Positions 56,651 through 64,000 of a stretch of 64,000 nucleotides of DNA are shown one piece after another (position 1 is the first letter of the stretch; every line of letters begins with the position of its first letter). Source of the stretch: Deltaproteobacteria bacterium (GTDB taxonomy: Bacteria; Desulfobacterota; Desulfomonilia; UBA1062); the NCBI GenBank assembly GCA_018436855.1, contig JAHDKO010000013.1:1-64000 (forward strand), given 5' to 3'. Made by a program: the position numbers and the translations under genes. The notes below the pieces were generated by a model. It was not told the DNA's origin. It worked only from the letters and a program-made list of their open reading frames with translations, and did no database searches.

Positions 56651-56742
56651 TCGGGCACTATGCCGATCTACGGCCATACCGTAGTCCTCTGGCTGAGGAA
56701 AACCGGCTACCGTTCACACCGGAGGGAACCGGCTTTTCAGCC
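56651..56742 (-). ncRNA. Structured leader of pal (five consecutive hairpins)
   Basis: Five inverted repeats lie side by side in the tolB-pal gap: 56651-56666 (TCGGGCA/TGCCGA), 56668-56684 (CTACGG/CCGTAG), 56686-56698 (CCTC/GAGG), 56703-56732 (CCGG/CCGG with an inner CCG/CGG) and 56731-56742 (GGCT/AGCC). On the minus strand, the direction of pal, the last has a GAAA tetraloop, which favours an RNA role. It matches no riboswitch class that I recognise. Confidence 0.45.
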
Positions 56743-56807
56743 CGTATGCGCCTGAAGCCTGATAATAACGCATGCGTATGTCCCTCACTTCTGACCAATC
56801 GTTCATC

Positions 56808-58085
56808 CTATTCCATCAGGGGAGACCAGCAGGGCTCCGTAAACCCTCCGGTATCGGTCACCCTTACCACAGAAGTACCCATAAAATCGGTAACATATAT
56901 ATTACCATCCGAAGAGCTGAAGGCCACGAGCCTCCCGTCGGGCGAGAAGGTGGGGGACTCGTCTCCCCTCCCGGTGCCGGGAAGCACCTTCATCCTCGTG
57001 CCGTCGGTCCTGATGAGGGCGATATGGAAGCGCCGGTCTTCCGCCAGATGGATGAACGCGATCACGTCTCCTTTGGGCGAGAACACGGGCTCGGAATTAT
57101 AGCTTCCCTGAAAGGTGATCCGCTCCACCTTCTTGGTCACCAGATCCATGACATAGATCTGAGGCGTACCGGCACGTGACGAGCAGAAGGCCAGCTTCCG
57201 GCCGTCGGGTGAAACCGACGGGGAGGTGTCCGTGGCCCAGCTCCTGGTGAGCCGCTCGGGGGCTCCGCCGCCTCCCAGCGGTACGATATAGATCTCGGGG
57301 TCTCCGTCTTTGGAGAGCGTGCAGGCGATCTTCGTTCCCGTGGGGTCAAAGCACGGGGTGACGTTGATGCCTTTGTGGGAAGAGAGCAGATCCACCTTGT
57401 AGGTCCGCAAGTCCAGGAGATAGAGATCGGGATTGTTTTTCCAGTAGGAGACGAATGCGATCTTCTTGCCGTCGAAAGACCAGGCAGGGTTCAGCACGAG
57501 GTCGCCCCCGCCCTTGATCGCAGCCCCGCCGGTTCCGTCGCACCACATGGTGTAGAGCTGCTTCTTTTTGCCAACCTTCTGAACGGCGACGATCTTGGAA
57601 GAAAAGATGGGCTCAAGACCCAGGGTCTTCTCCATCAGGGCGTCCATAAAGGCATGAACCCCCCGGTGCACGGCTTCGGCTTTGGTGGTGTAAACGGTGC
57701 TGAGCACGACCCGGGTGGTCGAGACCTCCACGGCCTGCACCACGAGATTCACCTGGGCGCCCTGGCGCTCGACCCGCGCCGCAACCGCATAATCAGCGCC
57801 GATGAGCGCCCAGTCCTTGAGGGTCCCGGGCTCGATAAAGCTTATGGGGCCCGGATTGATGTACCCTTTCGGGTTCAGGAGGCTGAACGCGCCGGTTATC
57901 TCCAGATCCTTGGCGCACTGGGACCACACGGAATCCGCCAGCTCTTTGGGTCCGGCAAAGGCGGGCATGGCGACCTTCATTCGTTTGAAGCCCCGGGCCT
58001 CGATGTCGATGTGAAGACGCTGGGCACCGAGAACAGAGGGGAAAACCACGGCAAGGACTATCATGAGGCTGAGAATTTTCTTCAT
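56808..58085 (-). CDS. tolB: Tol-Pal system protein TolB
   Basis: A 425-residue periplasmic protein with a signal peptide ending near LGAQR. The N-terminal domain (about 25-160) is followed by a six-bladed beta-propeller with repeated TolB motifs such as PAWSFDGKKIAFVSYWKN, PSVSPDGRKLAFCSSRAG and PTFSPDGRLVAFSS. TolB bridges TolA and Pal. It starts one base after the tolA stop. Confidence 0.95.
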   Translation of the reverse strand: MKKILSLMIVLAVVFPSVLGAQRLHIDIEARGFKRMKVAMPAFAGPKELADSVWSQCAKDLEITGAFSLLNPKGYINPGPISFIEPGTLKDWALIGADYAVAARVERQGAQVNLVVQAVEVSTTRVVLSTVYTTKAEAVHRGVHAFMDALMEKTLGLEPIFSSKIVAVQKVGKKKQLYTMWCDGTGGAAIKGGGDLVLNPAWSFDGKKIAFVSYWKNNPDLYLLDLRTYKVDLLSSHKGINVTPCFDPTGTKIACTLSKDGDPEIYIVPLGGGGAPERLTRSWATDTSPSVSPDGRKLAFCSSRAGTPQIYVMDLVTKKVERITFQGSYNSEPVFSPKGDVIAFIHLAEDRRFHIALIRTDGTRMKVLPGTGRGDESPTFSPDGRLVAFSSSDGNIYVTDFMGTSVVRVTDTGGFTEPCWSPLME

Positions 58086-58826
58086 CTATCTGACTCCTTT
58101 AGGCGGGGTGAACGACATGGTGACCTCCACGCTGCTCTGTCCGGCAATGAGGATAAGAGGCGGCTGCGGAAGCTTGGTCACGCTGCTGAGCGCCAGGTGC
58201 ACCGAGCGGTCGAAGGGACCGTTTCCCGACGAGATGAGGAGCTTCTTGTCCAGCAGCTCGCCGCTGCGGGATATCTTCAGGAGATAGGTGGTCTTGAGCG
58301 AGGTGTCCATCACGGAAATTTCCGGAGGGGTCTTCCACACGCTGTCCACCACCATCTTCACCTGGGTTTTCCATACGGCCACCAGATTCGATGACTCGCC
58401 GGGGCCTCTGCCGAGCCTTCCCGGTGAGGTTCCTCCGGTATCGGGAGGGGTCTCGTTCGCCACGTCTTCAGGCGCCGTATCGTCCCACGCTCTGTCCTGC
58501 TCTTTCACCTCCAGTGGTTCCAGGTCCTTGGCGGAGAGCTCCGGCGCCTTCTCTTTTGGCCCCTGCTCTTTCCTGATGCCGCTGATGCTGCTCTGATCGC
58601 TCCCCTTGTGATATACGTATTTCTTGGTCGATGACTGCCCGGAAGACGCCTTCCCCCGGGACAGGGCAGCCTTCCCTGCCGAAGGGACCGAGGTCACGAT
58701 GTCCACCTCGTAGACATCGAAGGCGGACAGATCGTCCCGGGGTGAAAAGCTCACATCCACCAGCGCCAGGATAAAAAGAAAATGGGCCAGGAGTGAAATC
58801 CCGGTGTATCCGCTCAGTCTCTTCAT
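58086..58826 (-). CDS. tolA: Tol-Pal system protein TolA
   Basis: A 246-residue energy transducer with an N-terminal membrane helix (about 8-28), a charged Pro/Lys/Glu-rich linker (about 30-140) and a C-terminal TonB-like domain (VWKTPPEISVMDTSL and LLKISRSGELLDKKLLISSG). It is shorter than E. coli TolA, mainly in the linker. It should span the periplasm and contact TolB/Pal in response to TolQR. Confidence 0.9.
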   Translation of the reverse strand: MKRLSGYTGISLLAHFLFILALVDVSFSPRDDLSAFDVYEVDIVTSVPSAGKAALSRGKASSGQSSTKKYVYHKGSDQSSISGIRKEQGPKEKAPELSAKDLEPLEVKEQDRAWDDTAPEDVANETPPDTGGTSPGRLGRGPGESSNLVAVWKTQVKMVVDSVWKTPPEISVMDTSLKTTYLLKISRSGELLDKKLLISSGNGPFDRSVHLALSSVTKLPQPPLILIAGQSSVEVTMSFTPPKGVR

Positions 58827-58827
58827 A

Positions 58828-59227
58828 CTACTTCTTTGTCGGCGGTTGCGTCACCAGCCCGATCTTGGTGAGCCCGGTGGAGCGAATCAGCGACATCACC
58901 TCCACCACATAACCATAGGGAATGGACTTGTCGGCCTGAAGATAGACGCTCTCCACCCCGCGCTGCTCCCGTATCTGCTCCAGGATCACATCGAGCCTGG
59001 CCAGGTCGATGGGAGACCCGTTGATATCCAGGGTCCTGTCCTGGTTGATCGTGATCGTGAGGTCCTGATCCTGGGCCTGGAGCGCCCTGGCCTCGGCCTC
59101 GGGCAGATCCACCTTCATGCCCTCCTTCATCATGGGGGCCGAGACCATGAAGATGATCAGGAGTACGAGCATCACGTCGACCAGCGGGGTGACGTTGATC
59201 TCCGATACGGGCTTGCCGTGTCCCGGT

Positions 59228-59241
<14 letters not shown>
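58828..59241 (-). CDS. tolR: Tol-Pal system protein TolR (ExbD family)
   Basis: A 137-residue inner-membrane protein with the ExbD/TolR pattern: INVTPLVDVMLVLLIIFMV with the essential Asp in the transmembrane helix, and the periplasmic domain with VYLQADKSIPYGYVVEVMSL. With TolQ it forms the proton-driven motor. It overlaps tolQ by 14 bases. Confidence 0.95.
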
Positions 59242-59941
<700 letters not shown>

Positions 59942-60150
59942 TTACTGTCCTCCTGATCTTGAATATCGGGTAAGGGGCGCGTCCCTTCTCTCGCCCCTGT
60001 TCCTTCTCTCCGCTCCGGATTATGGTCCCCTTCCTGTCCGCCGGATGACCGCGACATCATCCCGACACGCGTTTCTTCATAGGAAAAGACGGGCTGCGGC
60101 TATCCTTTTTCAAGAAAAATCCCTACCGCCCTTAGTATCATCACTCCCCC

Positions 60151-61140
60151 TCACATTGCCAACTCTTTCGGCATGGTGATGGTGAAGGTGGTTCCCCGGG
60201 GCCCGGTGGTGAACGAGATGTCTCCCGAGTGCATCTTGACGAGCCGGTACGAGATGGAGAGGCCGAGCCCGATCCCCTTGGGCTTGGTGGTGAAAAAGGG
60301 ATCGAATATCCGGTTGCGGAGGTTCTCCGGGATGCCCTTGCCGGTATCCTTGACGGATATCTCGACCTGGGACCCCTTATCCGCCAGATGGACCTCCATC
60401 CTGCCGCCGGAGTGCATGGCCTGTACGGCATTGATGAACACGTTCATGAGCACCTGCTGCAACAGGTCCGAATCGGCCCGGACCATGATCTGGCCCGGCG
60501 GATAGAACTCCATGACCTGGACGTGGTTCTGGCGGGCCCCGTCCTGCATCAGTAATACGGTATCCTCGATCACCTTCTTGAGATCGCATGCCCGCACGTT
60601 CAGATCCTTGGGCTTGGCGAAGTCGAAGAAATTGAGCAGCAGCTTGTTGAGCCGGTCGATCTCGACAATGATCCGGGATATGTAGGCGACGCGGTGATCG
60701 TTGTCCGGTATCTCCCCCTTAAGAGCCTGGGCCGTGGTCTTGATGCCGGCAAGAGGGTTGCGTATCTCGTGGGCGATGCCCGAGGTCAACTCGCCCACGG
60801 TGGCGAGCTTGTCCATCTTCAGGAGCTCCTGCTCGAGCTGGTGGATTTCGGTGATATCGGTCAGGACAACTGCGGAACATCCGCCGGAAAGGGGTATCCT
60901 GTTCAACCTGACGGTTATCCGATCTTTCCCTTTGGTGCGGAGCATGATGTCCTTCTTCCCGGCGTTCTGCCGGAACATGCCCCTGATATTGATCTCTTTC
61001 AAGCCCTCGCGTTCGATGCCCAGGTACTCCAGGGCGGCCCTGTTTGCATAGGAAACGGCACCGGTCTCATCGGCCAGCATGACCCCCACGGGCAAGACCT
61101 CGAGCACCTCGGATACGTGCGTATCAAGCATGTCGTCCAT
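60151..61140 (-). CDS. PAS-containing sensor histidine kinase
   Basis: A 329-residue soluble kinase with a PAS domain (VSEVLEVLPVGVMLADETG), a HisKA helix pair with the phospho-His in SGIAHEIRNPLAGIKT, and an HATPase domain with NVFINAVQAMHSGG, KDTGKGIP and GIGLGLSISYRL. It resembles NtrB/AtoS-type partners of sigma-54 regulators; the partner could be one of the two NtrC-like proteins at the other end of the window, or lie elsewhere. A TTG at 61152 with GGAGG upstream is an alternative start. It is divergent from mraZ, across 200 bases that carry repeated palindromes. Confidence 0.92.
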   Translation of the reverse strand: MDDMLDTHVSEVLEVLPVGVMLADETGAVSYANRAALEYLGIEREGLKEINIRGMFRQNAGKKDIMLRTKGKDRITVRLNRIPLSGGCSAVVLTDITEIHQLEQELLKMDKLATVGELTSGIAHEIRNPLAGIKTTAQALKGEIPDNDHRVAYISRIIVEIDRLNKLLLNFFDFAKPKDLNVRACDLKKVIEDTVLLMQDGARQNHVQVMEFYPPGQIMVRADSDLLQQVLMNVFINAVQAMHSGGRMEVHLADKGSQVEISVKDTGKGIPENLRNRIFDPFFTTKPKGIGLGLSISYRLVKMHSGDISFTTGPRGTTFTITMPKELAM

Positions 61141-61183
61141 AGTAACCGACAACCCCGAAAACCTCCAGAAGATTTTGACCACC

Positions 61184-61324
61184 TTATGACACTTTTTGCC
61201 TTGATAAATTATATCGATAATAATAAGTTTTTTCTACTAAATTTTATAACAAACTTTCCCGAAGAAGATATTGACACCAGCTAGCTCTTCATATATATGT
61301 CAAAAAGTGCCATTTGGTGTCAAT
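61184..61324. promoter_or_regulatory. Operator-like inverted repeats between the kinase gene and mraZ
   Basis: ATTGACACCA (61270-61279) and TGGTGTCAAT (61315-61324) form an exact 10-base inverted repeat that brackets the mraZ promoter. A second related pair, TGACACTTTTTGCC near 61185 and TGTCAAAAAGTGCCA near 61299, spans most of the gap. The GTGTCA core is shared, so one regulator could bind all sites and act on both genes. Confidence 0.45.
61271..61299 (+). promoter_or_regulatory. Sigma-70 promoter of the mraZ operon
   Basis: TTGACA at 61271-61276, 17 bases, TATATG at 61294-61299. The perfect -35 lies inside one arm of the inverted repeat. Confidence 0.6.
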
Positions 61325-61341
61325 GGACCTTGGGGGCGAAG

Positions 61342-61785
61342 GTGTTTAAAGGGCATTACGTAAATTCCATAAACGAGAAGGGCAGGCTGAGCATTCCATC
61401 GAAGTTCCGGGATGTGCTGAGCCAGTGGGACACCGACCATCTCATCATCACGAAAAGCCTCGATAAATGCCTCATGGCCTTTGCCTCCGAAGATTGGGAA
61501 AAAATGGAGAGAAAGGCCTCCTCCCTCTCCACGGTCAGAAAAGCGGATATCATCTTCAAACGGCATGTCATGGGTTCCGCCGAGGAGTGCCAGATCGATT
61601 CACAGGGCCGGATCCTCGTTCCCGCCAGCCTGCGCGACTATGCCGACCTCAAAAAGAAGTGCCTTATCGTGGGTATCGTAGACCGCTTCGAGATCTGGGA
61701 CATCGAGATATACGACGCATACATGAAGGAGGCCCTGAAAGATCCCGAGAGCTTGAGGACGGAACTCGCAGAGCTGGGTCTGTAG
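61342..61785 (+). CDS. mraZ: Transcriptional regulator MraZ
   Basis: A 147-residue AbrB-fold regulator of the division and cell wall cluster. The two conserved repeats are GHYVNSINEKGRLSIPSKF and IDSQGRILVPASLRDYA. The frame extends to an ATG at 61297, but the family starts at the FKGHYVNS segment, so GTG at 61342 with GGGGG just upstream is chosen; the longer form would also begin at the promoter. MraZ usually represses its own operon via TGG-rich repeats upstream, and TGG triplets are frequent at 61315-61337. Confidence 0.93.
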   Translation: MFKGHYVNSINEKGRLSIPSKFRDVLSQWDTDHLIITKSLDKCLMAFASEDWEKMERKASSLSTVRKADIIFKRHVMGSAEECQIDSQGRILVPASLRDYADLKKKCLIVGIVDRFEIWDIEIYDAYMKEALKDPESLRTELAELGL

Positions 61786-61789
61786 GCCT

Positions 61790-62713
61790 ATGCAGCACGT
61801 GCCGGTACTCCTCAGCGAGGTCCTGGAGGTAATGATGCCACACCGTGGAGGCCGATATTTTGACGGCACCTTGGGGTATGGCGGTCACGCCCGGGCGATT
61901 CTCGAGAAAAGCGCGCCGGACGGGCGGCTCGCAGGCGCCGATCTCGACGAGGCCGCCGTCTCCAGACTCAGGGAGACGCTGGCGGAATACGCGGGCAGGG
62001 TACATATTTTTCGGAGCAATTATAGTGACATAGATAGGATATGCGCGATGCTGGGATGGGAAAATCTCGATGGTGTCCTGCTGGATCTGGGGATGTCATC
62101 GACCGCCCTCGATGATCCTGATCGAGGGTTTTCTTTTATGAGGCAAGGACCTCTGGACATGAGGTTTTCCGCCGAGAACCCGCTGAGCGCGGATACAGTC
62201 GTGAATACCTATGACGAGCACCGGCTCGCCTCCCTGATCCGCGCCTATGGCGAAGAGCGCTTCGCCACGCGCATTGCGCGGCGCATCGTGGAATCCCGCC
62301 CGGTGAAGTCCACCACGGAGCTTGCCGAGATTGTGTCGTCGGCCATTCCGAGACGCTTCTGGCCGAAGAAGATCCACCCGGCCACCAAGACCTTCCAAGC
62401 CATCCGCATGGAGGTCAATCAGGAAATCGAGAGCCTCCAGAGCTTTCTCCCCAAGGCGGTGTCGCTGCTGGCCCCCGGCGGCGTGATCGCGATCATATCG
62501 TTCCACTCACTCGAAGACCGCATCGTGAAGCGTTTTTTTGCCGGCACACCGGAACGCTTTGTCTATCCCCGGGGGCTGCCCGCCCCTGCGCCTGAGGAGC
62601 CGCGACTGCTCAAGCCCGTCACCCGCAAATCCATCACCCCTTCAGAAGAAGAGGTCAGGAACAACCCGCGATCACGGAGCGCCCGCCTGAGAGCGGCCAG
62701 GAGGCTCTCATGA
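61790..62713 (+). CDS. rsmH: 16S rRNA (cytosine-1402 N4)-methyltransferase RsmH
   Basis: A 307-residue SAM-dependent enzyme. The family start HVPVLLSEVLEVM, the SAM loop DGTLGYGGHARAIL, DLGMSSTALDDPDRGFSF, and the C-terminal IISFHSLEDRIVKRFF and RLRAARRLS are all present. It methylates C1402 of 16S rRNA. It follows mraZ by four bases and overlaps ftsL by four. Confidence 0.96.
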   Translation: MQHVPVLLSEVLEVMMPHRGGRYFDGTLGYGGHARAILEKSAPDGRLAGADLDEAAVSRLRETLAEYAGRVHIFRSNYSDIDRICAMLGWENLDGVLLDLGMSSTALDDPDRGFSFMRQGPLDMRFSAENPLSADTVVNTYDEHRLASLIRAYGEERFATRIARRIVESRPVKSTTELAEIVSSAIPRRFWPKKIHPATKTFQAIRMEVNQEIESLQSFLPKAVSLLAPGGVIAIISFHSLEDRIVKRFFAGTPERFVYPRGLPAPAPEEPRLLKPVTRKSITPSEEEVRNNPRSRSARLRAARRLS

Positions 62714-63000
62714 AAGGCCGCGACACTGTGGACTTCCTGCCCGTCTTTCTCGTCATACTCTCCTTTTTCATGGCATGGGCGCTCTTCCACATCTGGACCC
62801 GGCACATGGCCACTGAGCTCGGCTATGCCATAACGGCCGAGCAGACACAGCAGGAGAATCTCCTGAGCGAGAACAAATCGCTGAAACTGGAGATATCCAC
62901 CCTGAAGAGCTCCCGGCGCCTCGAAGAGATCGCGAAAAGCAAGCTGGGCATGAAATCGCCCAGCCCCGAACAGGTGGTGTACCTATGGCTGGGCGAGTAA
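62710..63000 (+). CDS. ftsL: Cell division protein FtsL
   Basis: A 96-residue bitopic protein: short cytoplasmic start, a transmembrane helix at about 8-27, then a leucine-heptad coiled coil (LLSENKSLKLEISTLKSSRR) and the FtsL-like end with SKLGMKSPSPEQVVYLW. FtsL works with FtsB and FtsQ at the septum. Identification relies on the position between rsmH and ftsI and on topology, since the family is weakly conserved. Confidence 0.88.
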   Translation: MKGRDTVDFLPVFLVILSFFMAWALFHIWTRHMATELGYAITAEQTQQENLLSENKSLKLEISTLKSSRRLEEIAKSKLGMKSPSPEQVVYLWLGE

Positions 63001-64000
63001 AGGCTGTCCGGATCCTGCTCATTTTTCTCCTGGCGGCCATAGGGTCGCGGGCATTCTATCTCCAGGTCTTGCACCCCGATACCATTATATCCCGCGCCCA
63101 CAAGAAGTTCGATCACGACGTCAAGCTGAGCTCGTACCGGGGCACGGTATACGACAAGAGCGGGCAGCCGCTGGCCATCAGCCTGGAGGTGAAGTCCATC
63201 GCCGCAAACCCCCGGCTCATCGGCAACCCCTCATCGGCTGCCGCAAAGCTGGCACGGGTGCTGAAAATCAACGAGCATTCCTTGAAGAAGAGGCTTCAGT
63301 CCGACAAGTATTTCGTCTGGATCAAGCGCCATGTCTCGCCCGACGAAGTGGCGAAGGTGGAGGCGCTGAACATCAAGGGCATCGGCTACTACCACGAGCC
63401 CAAGCGGTTCTATCCCGAGGGCGAATCCATGGCGAACGTGCTGGGGCTCGTGGGCATCGACGGCCGGGGCCTCGAAGGCCTGGAGCTTCTCTACGACGGT
63501 ATCCTCCAGGGCAAGCCCAGGCACGTCGATGTCCGCAAGGACGGGTTCGGCAGGATCATCTACGCCCGGGGGCTCTCGCCCGACGAGGCCAAGGACGGCT
63601 CCACCATCTGGCTCACCATCGACCGCAGGCTCCAGTACATCGCCTTCTCCGAGCTCGAGCGCGCGGTCAGGGAAAACAAGGCCGCCTCGGGCTTTGTCAT
63701 CATCACCAACCCCACCACCGGGGAAATCTACGCCATGGCCTCTTATCCGAGCTTCAATCCCAACACGGGCTCGTATAAAAACCTGCAGGGCCACAAGAAC
63801 CGGGCCGTGGTGGACCGCTTCGAGCCCGGATCGGTCATCAAGCCCATGTGGGTCGGCTGGGGAATGGAAAACGACCTCATGAAGCCCTCCCAGATCGTCT
63901 TCTGCGAAAAAGGCAGGTTCTCCTACCACCGGGTCGTCTTCAACGATCACGAAGAGTACGGGTGGCTTCCGGTCAGGGATGTCATCAAGTTCTCGAGCAA
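62985..64000 (+). CDS. ftsI: Peptidoglycan transpeptidase FtsI (PBP3), partial
   Basis: 338 codons and two bases are visible; the gene runs off the window. The ATG lies inside the ftsL end (16-base overlap). A transmembrane helix at about 6-24 is followed by the pedestal start SSYRGTVYDKSGQPLAISLE and the transpeptidase domain with TIDRRLQYIAFSELE. The catalytic SxxK is in EPGSVIKPM, with Ser at residue 283. FtsI cross-links septal peptidoglycan. The KTG motif is beyond the window. No stop or frameshift is seen. Confidence 0.93.
   Translation, partial: MAGRVKAVRILLIFLLAAIGSRAFYLQVLHPDTIISRAHKKFDHDVKLSSYRGTVYDKSGQPLAISLEVKSIAANPRLIGNPSSAAAKLARVLKINEHSLKKRLQSDKYFVWIKRHVSPDEVAKVEALNIKGIGYYHEPKRFYPEGESMANVLGLVGIDGRGLEGLELLYDGILQGKPRHVDVRKDGFGRIIYARGLSPDEAKDGSTIWLTIDRRLQYIAFSELERAVRENKAASGFVIITNPTTGEIYAMASYPSFNPNTGSYKNLQGHKNRAVVDRFEPGSVIKPMWVGWGMENDLMKPSQIVFCEKGRFSYHRVVFNDHEEYGWLPVRDVIKFSS

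Noticed and set aside
56651-56742. A cyclic-di-GMP or cobalamin riboswitch in the pal leader
   Set aside because: The short resemblance CCGGTGTGAACGG is not backed by the conserved boxes of either class on either strand.
61285-61311. A sigma-54 promoter on the minus strand upstream of the PAS kinase (TGGCAC followed by TTGAC)
   Set aside because: TGGCAC is present, but at the -12 position the expected GC reads CA, so the invariant spacing rule fails.

Overview
The window reads as a chromosomal segment of a Gram-negative, flagellated, probably anaerobic bacterium, most likely from the deltaproteobacterial group (Desulfobacterota); that placement is inference. The evidence is: an outer-membrane Tol-Pal system, several NtrC-type sigma-54 regulators, a four-subunit 2-oxoacid:ferredoxin oxidoreductase, an rpsU-yqeY-mutS2-dnaG-rpoD cluster, and generally GC-rich genes with GC-ending codons.

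Layout. 1-12359 (+): two sigma-54 response regulators around a large secreted TPR protein, then flgB-flgC-fliE-fliF-fliG-fliH-fliI-fliJ-motE. A good sigma-54 promoter (GG-N10-GC) lies just before flgB, directly downstream of a FleQ/FlrA-like activator whose receiver lacks the phospho-accepting Asp. 12871-25642: an orphan substrate-binding protein, alanine dehydrogenase, an HD-GYP protein, a PflX-like radical SAM protein coupled to an acyl-CoA synthetase, a zinc-ribbon/NUDIX/eIF2B-like fusion, a class A penicillin-binding protein, and a coupled PilZ-like/GGDEF pair. 25804-36412: the porCDAB operon, a threonine-dehydratase-like enzyme, an SH3 membrane protein, a phosphohexomutase, an outer-membrane beta-barrel, a small secreted protein with three 17-residue Arg/Asp repeats, and a PPC-like lipoprotein. 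36870-43306 (-): the macromolecular synthesis cluster from rpsU to rpoD. 43654-45303: a hybrid histidine kinase.

45359-51744 is an integrated mobile element of about 6.4 kb in a tRNA-Leu(UAG) gene. It is bounded by 53-bp att repeats and is AT-richer at its left end. It carries a lipoprotein, two small HTH proteins, a tandem Cys-motif protein, a replication-initiator-like protein followed by iteron-like repeats, an XPB-like helicase and a tyrosine integrase whose stop codon abuts the tRNA. It has no visible capsid genes, so it resembles a phage satellite or integrative plasmid. Three pairs of GTTACA repeats look like integrase arm sites.

51956-61140 (-): alpha-glucan phosphorylase, a cytidylate-kinase-like protein, tolQ-tolR-tolA-tolB-pal-cpoB with a hairpin-rich pal leader, and a PAS histidine kinase. 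Divergent from this kinase is the start of the division/cell-wall cluster, mraZ-rsmH-ftsL-ftsI; ftsI runs off the end of the window.
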